64,000 bases of DNA from Rostrohypoxylon terebratum (taxonomy: Eukaryota; Ascomycota; Sordariomycetes; Xylariales; Hypoxylaceae): NCBI GenBank assembly GCA_022497145.1, contig MU385869.1, forward strand, positions 372,001 through 436,000, read 5' to 3'. The translations under genes and the position numbers were made by a program. Positions 35,603 to 47,579 of this stretch are shown here, piece by piece (within the stretch, counting starts at the first letter, position 1; every line of letters starts with the position of its first letter). The notes beneath the pieces were generated by a model. It ran no database searches. It worked only from the letters and a program-made list of their open reading frames with translations, and was not told the DNA's origin.

Positions 35603-36117
35603 AGCCGGGCCGCCTAAACGGACGGACATCCACTCACATTATACGGGATTGAGGCAGGTCTGGTGGATACCTTCTTTAGAGTACGCTCTCGCATACAGCT
35701 TTAAGTATCTTTTAACATGTTGTTCCTCAAGGAGGGCACCTATTGTATATCTCACTGTCCTTCGTCCTAAAGGTTGTAATACCTACATGTTGAACATAAA
35801 CCTATATCATAGACAGGCAAGTAGAAGTGCTTATTCAGTAATACTAGAAGCACCAAAAAGCTTTAGCAACAATATCCTATCTAAGAGGTAGGTGAGTAGG
35901 TAGGTGAGTAGGTAGGTGAGTAGGTAGGTGGGTAGGTGGGTAGGTATATTTTTGCGGTAACAACGTTAAAAAACATTATCACGTCTAAAAGATACTTAGA
36001 TTTATTAGGGAGTTGTACCTAGATCTAAGTATCCACAAGACTTGCCTCGATTTCGTATAGTGTGGGTGGATGTCCGTCCGTTCTTAGCTGATGTCCGTCC
36101 GTTTAGGCAGCCCGCCA
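35603..36117. mobile_element. MITE with ~35-bp inverted repeats and TA target duplication
   Basis: A 515-bp non-coding element. The left end reads AGCCGGGCCGCCTAAACGG, continuing GACGGACATCCACTCACA. The reverse complement of the right end reads TGGCGGGCTGCCTAAACGG, continuing GACGGACATC and, after a short internal duplication of the GACGGACATC block, CCACCCACA. Both ends abut TA (35601-35602 and 36118-36119), the target duplication of Tc1/mariner-type transposons. No transposase frame is inside, so this is a non-autonomous deletion derivative. Confidence 0.8.
35886..35946. repeat. Minisatellite inside the MITE
   Basis: About 60 bp of tandem GTAGGTGAGTAG 12-mers (three to four copies) degrading into GGTAGGTGGGTAGG. 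Lies in the interior of the MITE and may be a slippage expansion of the TAGGTA word that is common in this genome. Confidence 0.85.
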
Positions 36118-37407
36118 TAAGCCATCGATAATAAGTGTAATACACCTTGCCTATTACTAGGTAGGTACTCATATATACCATGTAAAGTGCAACTTTTGCT
36201 TTTGCAAATCCTTCCATATGTCGGGATTATTGATAATACTTTTCAAAGCCGTGTCATAAAACGGAGCATAAGAAGATTAGCTCTACTCATAATATTATAG
36301 TTTAACGTATTTACTCATGGTAGGTTTTTTTTTTCTATTTTAATACTCGGTTATTAAATAAAGCTTTAGACAATCTATGTTTCGGAATTTAATATTCTAT
36401 AGGTAGGCTACGAGCTTTTAAGGAATAACGACCGGTCCGTGCCTTTTCGAGTCGGAAGAGGGAGGATTGAACCAATGGTAATCAAGTAGATAATGCACCC
36501 AATATACCGCCGGCACCGAGCCCGCAGTGTTTGCCGCTATACCCGTAGACCTAGGTCCTACCTAGCAACCACATTTCAGCTTGCCCCGACCCGCTCTATC
36601 TATTACGTAGGTGGTAAAAATCAATTCTCCAAGGTTATCATAGCAATTTCTGTGATCGGCATTTGGGGCTGAGACAGTTGGAGTATGAATCGTAAGGCTA
36701 CGCGGGTGGGGGATCAACAACAACACCAACAACAGCTCATTAAGTGAAACTTACCCCACAGCCTGCTTTTACTATGTAGCAACATGGATGTTATGTACTA
36801 ACAAGGTACTGGATCATGTCTATGTCCCATCTAGCCCCCAACTCTATCTGTAGACGCATCGGCTTCCTTCACCAATATGGCGCAATATGTGTGGAAAGAT
36901 CCTACGCATGTGTCTCGCAGAGTCACAGTCCCGTAAGCCGCCCGGCTTCTTGATCTTGTGCAAGACCTCCGCACATTGGATGAGTTGGCTTTAGTTCCAG
37001 CATCGAGAAATCGACCAGTAAGCCATAAGATCTCCTGAAGTCTCTTTTAGTGCCTGGTACTTACTGCGAAATCTTCGCGGAATCGGCCCTAAACCAATAT
37101 GTGCGTCACTTCTTAGAGGCAGGAAAACGCAGCCGCAACAGATTGGAAGGCTCCGTGAAAGTACCTACCTAGGTCCTACATACCCAAATAAGAGGTATCT
37201 ACCAATGTAAGTAGGTACCTAGGTAGGTAGACAATCTTACTACCTAGTAGGTACTATGACTTAGTACTCCTAGTACTGGTATAAGAGTCGGCCTCTATTC
37301 AATCTCTCTTGTAGCGACGTTGCCCGCCGACCCTAGTCAAAGCTATCCGCAGACATATCGTTCAAGGTTGCCATAAGTCTCAGCATCTAGTTATATTTTC
37401 TTTCATC
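36118..37407. other. Gene-free AT-rich region
   Basis: 1.3 kb between the MITE and the rhodopsin-like gene. The first 300 bp are very AT-rich (T-runs near 36327-36337). Dense TACCTAGGTAGG words occur at 37165-37265, just upstream of the next gene. No gene recognised. Confidence 0.45.
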
Positions 37408-38732
37408 ATGGGTAAACTGCGATACGATAACCCAGGCGGTCTCATTGCGGGCTCCGTTATTCTCGAACTCATAGCCGTCCTGGCCGTTGGCCTTCGTTTC
37501 TATACTAGGTGGTGGAAACGCCAGAGGGTATTGGTATCAGATTGGCTCATCCTAGTCGCGTCTATACTCGCGACGGGCATGACTGTCATTGAAATATATG
37601 GTATGCTAAGCTTTTCCTAACTATAATTACTCATCAACATGCAAATCAACATTTGATATTATATTGAAAATAGTATCACGATTCACACCTCTGATAGAGT
37701 ATAGGCGTGAAGGTTGAGGCACTCGGCTACCCATTAGGTGGTACAATCGAAGACCCAAGAGCCGTCACAGGGCGATTGAACAAAGCTAAACATGTATGAC
37801 CCTCGCATCCCTTGAACCCATCTAGGTTATAGCATGAGTATACTTAAAACTTGCTAATACAGCTTCAAGATTGAGCTTGCTTACCTTCTTCTCGGAATCG
37901 CGACCCTCGGTTTCATCAAACTCTCGGTATGCTTCCTGTACTGGCAGCTGTTCGCAAAAGTCATATTCCGGAGATTCCTTATCGTTTGGATCATCATCAT
38001 CATTGTATGGGCTACTTCCTTCGTTCTTGCCGGCCTCTTGGAATGTGGTTCACACCTCACAGCCCTCTTTGGGGACCCGCAGGAATATCTAGATCATTGC
38101 GGGAGCGCGATCCCATCGGGATGGGCAATGGTAGGGTCAGATATGGCAACGGATTTAATTACACTAGCCATTCCAATCCCCGCTGTGTTGCGACTGCAGA
38201 TGCCAACTCACAAAAAGGTCCTTACTCTAATTACCTTCATGATCGGAGCTTTGTAAGTTTCATGAATGGCTCTCATTTAACTATCATGCCTGTCTAACTC
38301 TGCATAGTTCTGTCGCTGCTTCTGTGGTCAAGTCATACATTTACATTTCTGCCAGCTTAGGTCTTTATACCGAAGATGCTATCTGTAAGTATTCAGTAGC
38401 TTCGATTCTTATTTACGTGCTAACCATCACATTAAGCAATTCTTACAGGTCTATCTATTTGGAACTTAGTAGAAGTCCAAGTCGGCATCATTGCTGCTTC
38501 TGGTCCGACTCTACGGCTGGTTCTGAGCCACATGCTGCCCACCGAGAGCCTCTCGTCACTTGTCCACTTCTCGAAGAAGAACAAGTCAGTTCAATCTAGC
38601 GATTTGCCAAGTTTTGTGAAACTTTCCGAGAGTGAGGAAAATTTTGCATCAGGACGCCAGAATAGCTTCAAGGCAGACCAATTCGAGATGCAGACAACGA
38701 TCACTGCAGCAACTCCTGTCACCCATGTTTGA
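37408..38732 (+). CDS. Rhodopsin-like fungal integral membrane protein
   Basis: Seven-helix-type membrane protein of the large fungal rhodopsin-domain (PTH11-like without CFEM) family. Five exons (37408-37600, 37705-37793, 37870-38252, 38308-38384, 38449-38732) give 341 residues. Helices are visible as AGSVILELIAVLAVGLRFYTRWW, SDWLILVASILATGMTVIE (D-W-x-x-L core), ELAYLLLGIATLGFIKLSVCFLYW, FLIVWIIIIIVWATSFVLAGLLECG and MATDLITLAIPIPAVLRLQM. The KxSVCxxYW-type helix and the conserved Cys before 'HLTALF' fit the family. The exon 3 acceptor is the weaker AAG at 37868-37869, because the stronger CAG six bases upstream breaks the frame. The tail is Ser/Lys-rich and cytosolic. Such proteins are common in secondary-metabolite and host-sensing loci; ligand unknown. 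Confidence 0.85.
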
Positions 38733-39276
38733 AAAAGTAGCTAGATGCAGAGGTTCATATAACTAGGTATCTATGCAGTAATGAAGTTGAAACGATGAAC
38801 ATTTATGGATCTACCTACGATGTATAGCGGAAACCGCGAGAACAAGATAGGGTCCTAGACGGGCTGAGATTGCCAGTTTAAAATAAAGTTAGCAGCTTAG
38901 GCCAGGCTGATTGGGTATCATGGGACGGTTATCGGTAGGTGTTTCGCACTCTCCGAGAAGATGGAGGGCGGTGGGGGCGTTGAACATGGGGAGGGTAGTT
39001 ATAACTATTTCCAAATCTTCGGGTGCTACTTCGTACAACCGGAGTCTTTTATACCCCCTTAGACAAGAGATCACGGATATCTACTTTTTAGGTCTATTAT
39101 AAAGTACCTGTTCTCCTTGTATCATACCCATGTTTAGGTTGAAGTGTCTAAGAGGTTTCCACCTAGGTACAAATCAAAGAACCATTCTATGGATTTTCTG
39201 ATTCATTTACTCGTCCATCTGGATCTCGTACTAGTAGTATACCACAACAGCACCATCTCCAACGCCGCAGTATCTC
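38733..39276. other. Convergent 3' intergenic region
   Basis: 544 bp between the stops of the rhodopsin-like gene and the asparaginase gene. Nothing recognised beyond 3' UTR-like sequence. Confidence 0.45.
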
Positions 39277-41035
39277 CTAACTACTTCTCCTAACCGCCTG
39301 CGCCACCCCATTCTCGTCACCTTTTTCCTCTTCCCAGAGCACAGCCCCAGCCTCTTTCAGCAACCTAGCACACTCGACATTCCCCGCTTGTTCGGCCAGA
39401 AATAGCGGCGTGTTATTTGCTTTATTCCTCGCATGCACGCTTGCCCCTCTCACCAGCAACTCTGTCAAGACCCCCGGGTCTGGACCCACAGCCGCAAGGT
39501 GCAATGCCGAGTTTCCCATATAATCGGCCTTCTGCAACAGCAGCCAGTCCTCGTCCGCTTCTTCCAGGATCTCTACTACGGTTTTAGAATCGCCTTCCGC
39601 AATTGCGTAGCCCAGTGCCGCGAACTCCTGTTCCGGCTTCCCTAGACGTCCCGCGTCGGGTCCGTTATCGCCGGAAACAGACGGGGGGTGTGAGAAACTA
39701 GGCGTCATAAGCTCCGTCAGTTCACCGCGTAGGGAGCGGCTCATCCGGCTTGCGATATCGGCGTTACTAAGTCCGTCGAGAGCGAGAAGGTACGACAATT
39801 TCGTGAGTGCAGCTTCCGAAGTCAAGTCATGGCCGAAGACGACCCCGGCCCTACCGAGGGCGAATCCGGGGGCATAAAGTGGAGACACAAAGCCGTTCGT
39901 GCACTGGCTCACATTGACAATGATTATACCGCGTTCGACAGCCGACGCAATCACCTTCGTTAAACTTCCATCGACACCCTCAGGTGCATTTCCCATACCG
40001 AAAGTCTCCAGGATAAGACCGCGCAAACCCGGAACCTTTAGAACGGAGTCCACCATTTCTGGCTTGATACCTGGGAAAATACGGACGCAGGCTACGTGCG
40101 CCGTATCCAGGTAGCTGGTGATTGTGAACTGCGCGATCTTGGTGGGACGCCGGACAAGTGACCAATTGACGTCAACGCCAAGACTGGTGACCTTGGCCAG
40201 GGGTTCGCAATTGGGGCTGGCGAAGGCTTCGAATGATGACGCAGAGACCTTGGTGGTACGGTTGCCCCTGAACAGTGTGTGGTGGAAGAACAGACATACC
40301 TCCGGAATTACAAAGGTACCGGCTATAATGAGGGAACCGAGCAAGTTATCAACAGCGTCCGATTGTAGGGCGAAGATGGACGCTTGTGAGCCCGTTAAAA
40401 TGACAGGTTTTCCTAGGTCTTGCTGTTATACCCCTTAGTTTCATTCTTGTTATTTCATAACATCCACCCACATACCATCATGAAAGATAATGCCGATGCT
40501 GAATACGATAAGGAATCGGTTCCATGAAGCACCACGAAGCCATCGAATAAGTGATAATTCGCCTTAATCGTGCTCGCAATTTGGGTCCAACCAGAACTGC
40601 TGATACTTGAAGAATCGAGCAACGGTGAGAATTCGAGGGCCCCATATCGGATGTGCCTCGAGTACGAACTTGGGGGTGTGCGTAAACTGTTGATAGTCAC
40701 CTTGTTGCCATCTTTTACCGCGCTTAATGGGACTATTTCAAGTCAGCTGTGACCTTCAAACCTTCCTGACCTTCCTAGGCTATCTTCCCAATTGATTGCC
40801 CTATCCAAAACCCCCTTTTGGCATGACTGTCTAAGCAACCTCACATACCTCTCTCGGTCATATCATTGAACGATGGCCGCGGCGCCATCGCATTTTCCAA
40901 GAATCCATCCACGGGTACGAGGCCTCCGTCGGAAGGCTGCATGCATATAGTGCCTCCGGTAATGATGATAAGTACCCTTGACTCGGGGTATGTAGACTTG
41001 GCAGCGCCATCCACCACAGCCATAAACGCCACCAT
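39277..41035 (-). CDS. L-asparaginase with C-terminal ankyrin repeats
   Basis: Hydrolyses L-asparagine to aspartate and ammonia; cytosolic type-I family like yeast Asp1 and animal ASPG. Three exons (40849-41035, 40476-40732, 39277-40422) give 529 residues. Catalytic threonine motifs are present: IIITGGTICM near the N-terminus and VVLHGTDSLSYSASALSFMM split by the intron at 40423-40475. Other landmarks: RTPPSSYSRHIRY, GKPVILTGSQ and ETFGMGNAP. The final ~100 residues hold two ankyrin repeats (GNSALHLAAVGPDPGVLTELL and NNTPLFLAEQAGNVECARLL), as in ASPG-type proteins. The start ATG at 41035 is tentative: the frame is open upstream to about 41123 with protein-like sequence (VDRDLVKPLISAGEYSTSG) but no ATG, so a further 5' exon is possible. 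Confidence 0.88.
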
Positions 41036-42459
41036 CGTCGATCCCGAAGTACTGTACTCGCCAGCCGAAATGAGTGGCTTCACCAGATCACGATCCACCT
41101 CTGAGATATCCCAATAACGTTATTCCAAACTACCACCACCTATGTATATTTAGTAGGTTGATTCGTTTATGTCTCCTGAAGTTCAGATAAACTTTTCCAG
41201 CGATCTGCTTGACTCGCGCGTCTAAATTATCGATTGACGGAAGCCGGACTAGAGGATGAGAAGCCGTCTTAGCGTTCCCGTCGGACTTTGACTTGCCCGT
41301 ACGTAAAGAATGCAGTTCCCTACCACGATGTATCCAGAAGCACCCACACGTCAGCGGCGGAAAGACGCTAATTCCAACTCTAATATCGCAATTACACAAT
41401 ATCCCTCACTCTCGTCTAACGAAACAGACCGGTGAAAAGATTGCCTCAATTATGTATTTATATCAAAAAATCTATCGGTATCCAAGAGAACGAGAAAATC
41501 GGGATCCGATACCAGGCCCCGCAAGACCGTTTTACGTCAAAGAAGGGTAATAGAAAAGGAAAAAAAGGCTTCAACGGGTTCGCTAGAACAAGGGGGAACT
41601 CCACCTGGAGTCTCGAACTAAAAAACAAAAAAAGTCTATGGGAGAAAAAGAAGGTGAAGAAAAAAAATACAAGTAGTATCGATTACCCCATATGTATTTA
41701 ATTTGCCCAACTTTCTAAGTAAGTGGCTGGCTAAGGTTAGAAGCTGGCACCTATTGATTTTTTTAACCTTTCGCTAGCTCGACGGCGCGTGCGGCTTATC
41801 ATCTGGAAGGTCTGAGCAGTGGGCAGAGATGGATCTGAAGATGCAATCGGGACTGAATGAGCCAATCAAAACGAGTTCCGTCATCGGAACTCAAATCACA
41901 CCTTTGAGACCCGTCGACCACGAACATCACACGGAAGTCTCACCGAGCAACAATTCGGGCAAAGACGGTACTTGAGGAATTACCCAAGCCTCCACCTCAC
42001 GTTACTTATTTGTATTCTCTATGAACATGCTTCATCGTCGCTTCTGGAACTATGATAATGCCCATCGTCGTAAACCCAACCATCTAAGAAGGCATTAATA
42101 TGACACAGTCCGTTTTCATCGCCGGATTTCGCCATATTTTATCATATCACGTCACAATTAGCCGTCGCCAAGGCTCTCTATTTCTCTTTGGCGATGCCGC
42201 CTTTTTTTTCTTTTCGGAATTGAACACGGCGCCATCGTTTCTCGTATTTTCGCCGGGCATCGACGATCTATATGTATGGGTCAAACCCGGCCACTTCGAT
42301 CCTACCAGTACTAATTTCGGTTATCTCGGTTCATCTGACAGCTCTGTCACGTATTATCTGTTTACCCGTTTCGGAATCATAGCCGATAACGTGGGTAAGA
42401 TAATAAAGCCTAGAGTCCGTTAGCAATTATTCGTAATGCACTTGTTCGTGGCGAGCTGC
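41036..42459. other. Intergenic region with possible extra 5' exon
   Basis: 1.4 kb upstream of asparaginase and downstream of the phosphatase gene. The minus-strand frame at 41130-41399 contains protein-like sequence (SHPLVRLPSIDNLDARVKQ) and could be a missed upstream exon. A-rich tracts occur at 41550-41680. No other gene supported. Confidence 0.4.
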
Positions 42460-45400
42460 TCACATATCCGCATTCGCCTCCTTCCCCTTGAGGTTTTCGA
42501 AGCGCTGTTGGCAGTCGGCCCAAGTCAACGTCCGCTTCTGAGGCGAGATAGACTTGATAGTAAACCTGAACTGGCCGGTCACGGGTCGGTGGTCTGAAAC
42601 CCTAACCTCGTGTCGCCTATATTCAAGCTGTTGTATCCTGCCAAAACCTCGGTGAAGGAGGCGATCGCACCAGGCCGGTGATCGCTTCTTCTCGCTGGTG
42701 TCGTAATTATCAGTTCCCACATCATATTTGTACGTTGGCGGAAATTCGATAGGCATTTCGTCGAAAGCTCGCAGCTTGAATGCGGGGTTTCTCCGACGAG
42801 CAACGAGGAGCTGATCGCGTTCGAGAAGCTTAGCAAGGTTATTTTGTTTCACCGCGATAACCACCGTATCCCGCGACATTGTGTCGATACGGTAGTTGAG
42901 ATCGCCATTCAGCAGACATAACTCGTGGTCAAGTACCATCGTCCCATCGCCGCCTCCTACGTAGCTGTCTATGCGTACGCTCGGGTCGCGCTCTACAGGT
43001 AGAAGCGCGGTTTCCATGATGGCTGCAAGGTCGTTATGGCGTTGATTTGCCCCTGACTGACCTGCCGCAAGATGGCAGTTGATGAAACAGAGTGAAGTGT
43101 CGTCTATCATGAACCGCACGATAATGGCACCCTTGTTGCCATGCAAACCTCCCATTCCACGCTTAATCTCGCTGTTGCTGAGATTTCGTATACGATCACG
43201 GAGGGTTGACTTCACGAATATGCAAGTAAAAAGGCCCACCAGAGTGGCCGTTTGGAGTAAGTGGTAGAGGTGATCGGCGGGCATATAGTCGTCGAGGCTT
43301 CTGACGAGAAAATCTCTCCAGTCTCGATACTGGTGGCTCATCTTCTCTTGGTCCGATGCATCTTTCTTCTTCGGCTTGAAGAATCGTTTTGCCGTCGCGG
43401 TTTTATCTTCCAAGTCAACCAATTCCTGGAATCCAAAAATGATTATATCCGGAGAATCGCTCGACTGCAGCAAATTCTGTATGAATATGGCGTCGGATTC
43501 CGAATATCTCAGGCTGTTGGGCGTCGAGGCCCCAGCATTCCATGTCATCGCCAACACTTTGATGTCCTCGAATTTGCAATACTGCGCGTCGAGCGACTTC
43601 ATCTCGTTTTCCAAAAAATCGTCTTGTAACAGCCCATCCCAGGACTTGATCATATTGTCTGCCCCAAGGGTGACGACTTGCGATCGATCAAGTCTATAGA
43701 AGCCCGCAGTATCAGCAATAACCTTGATAACCGGGTTATCATGGGCTTGCCAATCTTTCTTGATGACCCAAGGCGACTTAGTAATATCGTATACGCATAT
43801 CCTACCAGAGTTGAAACCTGCCCATATATTGTTCCCCACGCCCGCAAGAGAGCTAATCTTGTACGAGCTGACATTGATAAGGCTGAGACATGCATAATCC
43901 TTTTGGGAATAGATGCTGACTTTGCCGTCGTTGTGACCTAGGAAGACCTTGCCAGGTTGTGACTTCATCAGGGTTCCGGACGTCACTTCACCGGCCCCTT
44001 CTGAGACTATGGGTCTCATCAGGACCTGCAATTGAGTTCGGCCACTTGCAGTAGGCGTAAAGATGCGGATTTCCTTGCCTGATGCGTGCCACAAGTCATC
44101 GCCGACCACCATAGAAAATGTATGTCCTTTAGGCAGTCTGTAAGTCTGGTCAGGGTTGCCGCCTAGGTTCGGTGTCCCGCCGCTGTCTGGTCCCCATACG
44201 TGCAGCGTCCCTCCTTCGTCGAGAGTCCATAATTCATTATAATGTCTGTAAATCTTGACTATTTCATATCGACCGTGGGCACCTTGCTTGGTTTCGGTAA
44301 TGTTCTGAGACGTAACGTCGGCTTCTATGATTTCGCCAATACTGTTACCAATCCAAATTCGTATCCCCTCTTCATCCACATTCAATCCTGGTCGGAACGC
44401 CACAGCTGTTCCTTTGATACCTTCTCCGTGAGCAAAACTCACGACAAGTTCGCCATCGAGAAGGTTCCAGACTCGAGTGAGATGACCGGTAGTACACACA
44501 TATTGGCCGCAGACATCGAATAACCTAGCATCATACTTGGTAGGGATCTCATGAGCGCCCTGCTTTATGAAAGGTGGTCGGCGGTTAATCTTGGTTGGAT
44601 CGGGATACTGAGATATGATTTCTACCTGGCCCGTAGAAGATGGATATGGTGAATCGGAAGGGCGGCTATCCGTATCACTCAAGCCTGGTCTTCTCGTAGA
44701 GTCGTGAAACTCGGCCGGTATCTTCTCGGACTGTCTATCCACGGTCATGGATCTCCCGTGGGTACGAGAGGGTGGTGGCGCAAGTTGACTAGTTGGAGTA
44801 GAGGTTACACGTTTAGGTTGTGGAGATATGGTACCATCCATAGTTGCACTCGTGGTGGTCACAGAAGGCCTTGGTGGCCGAGGTGGTGCTTTTACAGCCG
44901 TATTCGTGGGAATTCTGGCATGGGCCGGCTCGGTGACGGTTTGGGGCCGAGCTGGAAGAGCTGGTCTGTCATCAATAGATCGAGATGCGGTGGGTACCCG
45001 GGGATTTCCATTCCCCTCATTATCTCGACGAATAGTCGCAATAGTATGGTGAACCGGAGGAGGTTCAATCCCTCTTGGCAAAGTGTTCGTTCTCGATATT
45101 GCATTTTGAGGTGGTGGTCGCATTGGCCGTGTTGGAAGAACCGGAGGATCTTCATGCTCTGGGCTACTGGGAGGGCTGTTGAACGGCGAACGTGCCTCCG
45201 CAATCTGCAGCGTCAATTCTACCTGAGATGCGTTCTCTATCAGCCTAGAAATTCGATTGGCTGGTTTTTCAGCGCGGTTTATAGGTGGTGGAATAGGAGG
45301 TGATGCCCTGGCCTCGCGTTCTCGTTTTAGCTCAGCAGATCGCCGTGGAGGAGGCGGCGATGGTGGCTGGGTTGCGGCTGCGAGCCTAGGAGATCGGCCG

Positions 45401-45965
45401 GATTCAACGAGAGGCGTATGCGGCCGGCTAGGAATTTTGAAAGACCGGGGCGAGGAAGCAACTGGAGTATTAGGAGATTTTGAAGGTTCGGGAAAGAGAT
45501 GGGAACTCGTATCAGTTTGCAAGACGGAGAGCGGTCTCGGTTTCGGCGGTGATTGAGGTGGTTCTACCAAAACAGCAGGCGGCTTATTGGGTTTAGGATT
45601 TAAGGTCGGCAGAGCTGCGATCTGAATGGAATGGCGATTCTGGGTAACTATAGTATTGCTGAGCTTGGGTCTTCCGTTTTCTGGAGGCACGTTTACGCTT
45701 CGGCTCGGTCTCGTGTCTGGAACTGGCGGGGGTTTCGGAGACGGCGACTGGTTTCTACTAGGCGGGGCATTGGCAGCTGTTTGGCCATCTTTAACAGCAT
45801 CTTGAGCCTTTCCCATGCTCTCGAAATGGGACCTCAAGGACGAGACTGGTCTCTGTAACTTCAGTCAGTACACCAATATCCTTATACCAATATAGTAAAA
45901 GAGGCAGCGAGTGATAATTTTACCAAGGACGAGTCGTCTGGTCCATTTTGGCCGTTAGATTCCAT
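42460..45965 (-). CDS. WD40 / inositol polyphosphate 5-phosphatase
   Basis: Phosphoinositide 5-phosphatase with a propeller, resembling the fission-yeast SPAC9G1.10c type. Two exons (45924-45965, 42460-45852) give 1144 residues. The first exon encodes MESNGQNGPDDSSL. Residues ~20-440 are a Pro/Ser/Arg-rich disordered region with many PxxP sites (SH3-ligand-like). About 440-780 forms a WD-like propeller (LFDVCGQYVCTTGHLTRVWN ... VWAGFNSGRICVYD). The last ~350 residues are the IPPc catalytic domain: LAMTWNAG, GFQELVDLEDKT, GGLHGNKGAI, FINCHLAAGQ, LNGDLNYRID (the GDxNxR motif), SPAWCDRLLHRG (PxWCDRL motif) and VSDHRPVTGQF. All catalytic motifs are intact. Substrate is probably PI(4,5)P2 or PIP3-type lipids at membranes; inferred from family. 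Confidence 0.92.
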
Positions 45966-47579
45966 GGTGATGATGAGGGGTAGTCTCTACCAGACTACCA
46001 GATACCGGGACCCTCGTTCTCCCGCCGCATCACTAGCTACGGGCAACTCTCGCAGGTTCATCCAACTGAACAATTCGATCCCTAATTCTTAACCCCTAGA
46101 TATTGTGTAATAGAAGCTGGGGGTATTCGTGATCTCGTCTCCAGGGCTCTTGGTTCGTTGTCGAATTCCAGGCTAAAATAAATACAGGACGAGAGGGCAC
46201 GTGGTGAATTAAATCCTGTGGTTTCCTGTGGTTTCGTGTTGGTCAGAAAGATGATATTGTCAGATCATCGGATTTCGAGAGTGCGTAGTATCAGTGAGAT
46301 CCCTCGGCTGTCAATCGTGATCATGTTCTGCCTCCTTTGTCTACTTGTATAGCATCAACGACGGCTCTCCATTAACTTGTAATGCTGTCACGTATAACGA
46401 GGAGGCGCAGCTCAAAGGTTATGGGAAGGTAACGTATATAGTCAGGATGTTGGACGTGATAGGTGGGCAAATAGTGAATTGGTGAATTATGATTAGAAGT
46501 TCGTATAGGTTTGTTACTCGGTTTTTGTTTTTGCTGAAAAGTAACAAGCGGAATTAAATTTAGGTTCTTCTTTGGAATCGGTCCCAGTCATGCGAAACCT
46601 CCAGGGCTCTAACTGATCTAGTGTATCTAACAACATTTAGTTGACATTTAGTTGACTTAATTAGTTGACCACCTGGGCTGCTGGGTGCTCGTGCAGGTTC
46701 AGATTGCAGATCTTAGGCGCATGAGAGATATTCCCGTGCTGGTTTGAACTTTGAGCACCTGAGGTGGAAATTCTACATAGTATGTAACTTCTACCTAGTA
46801 AATTCTAATTCAAAGCACCAAGTACTGCAAGTACTACTACGCAGACTGATGCATAGTAAAAGTACATAATCGATACGTAGACGCACTACGTAATGTTCCA
46901 AGGTTTACCAGGCATCTAGGTGGGAGACCCATGTCTGTCCCCGTAACCGTACACGTATCGTCAAGTACCTGCCGTAACCAATATTTAATCCTTGGAAACT
47001 TTGAAAAAACCTTGGAACATTTTAAACTGTATGTCCCTTACCCCACCAGCCCACTACAAATTCAACGTGCAGCTGCTGAGCTGCCGGCTTATTTACATAG
47101 TACAACCAATCCCATCCACTATCCTCCGTAAAGGAAAGCTTGCCCCCCCGGTTATCGGTACCGGGTACCTGTCCCAAGACTCCCAACATCATCCTTCAAG
47201 TTCAACCGTCCGGCAGCTGCCCGACCTTGCAGCCTTGGAGATTTAGCAGGTAGCCCCTGTAACACAGCGCTAGTTACAGAGGCAAATAGGCAGGATAGTG
47301 AGGTTTTAGGCCTAGGTTAGGTAGGCGCGCTAGGGCGACGGGAGTGCTTGCAGGGTTGTACTAGGACCTAGGACCTAGGTAGTATTATTCTTTTCCCATT
47401 TTGATCCGATTGATGATAAAGTCGTACCACTTATATGGATATTCGCCGTTCTACGTAATTTTTTAACTTCGACAAATCCCACCGCAAACCTGCATACCTA
47501 AATATTCTCATTCACACCTTTCAACGTCATCGCACCGAGTACGAAAGATAGACACGAGCGCATCGCATCCTATTTCAAC
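45966..47579. promoter_or_regulatory. Divergent intergenic region (phosphatase / DUF4748)
   Basis: 1.6 kb between divergent genes. Repeated TTTCCTGTGG (46217-46236), repeated ATTTAGTTGAC (46636-46660), and GGACCTAGGACCTAGGTAG near 47365-47383. Open frames at 46931-47246 lack support. No gene seen. Confidence 0.45.

Noticed and set aside
42100..42423. 107-codon frame downstream of the phosphatase gene
   Set aside because: Phe/Ser-rich random composition and no splice or homology signal.
44704..45303. 199-codon plus-strand frame
   Set aside because: Antisense shadow of the Pro/Arg-rich N-terminus of the inositol phosphatase gene.
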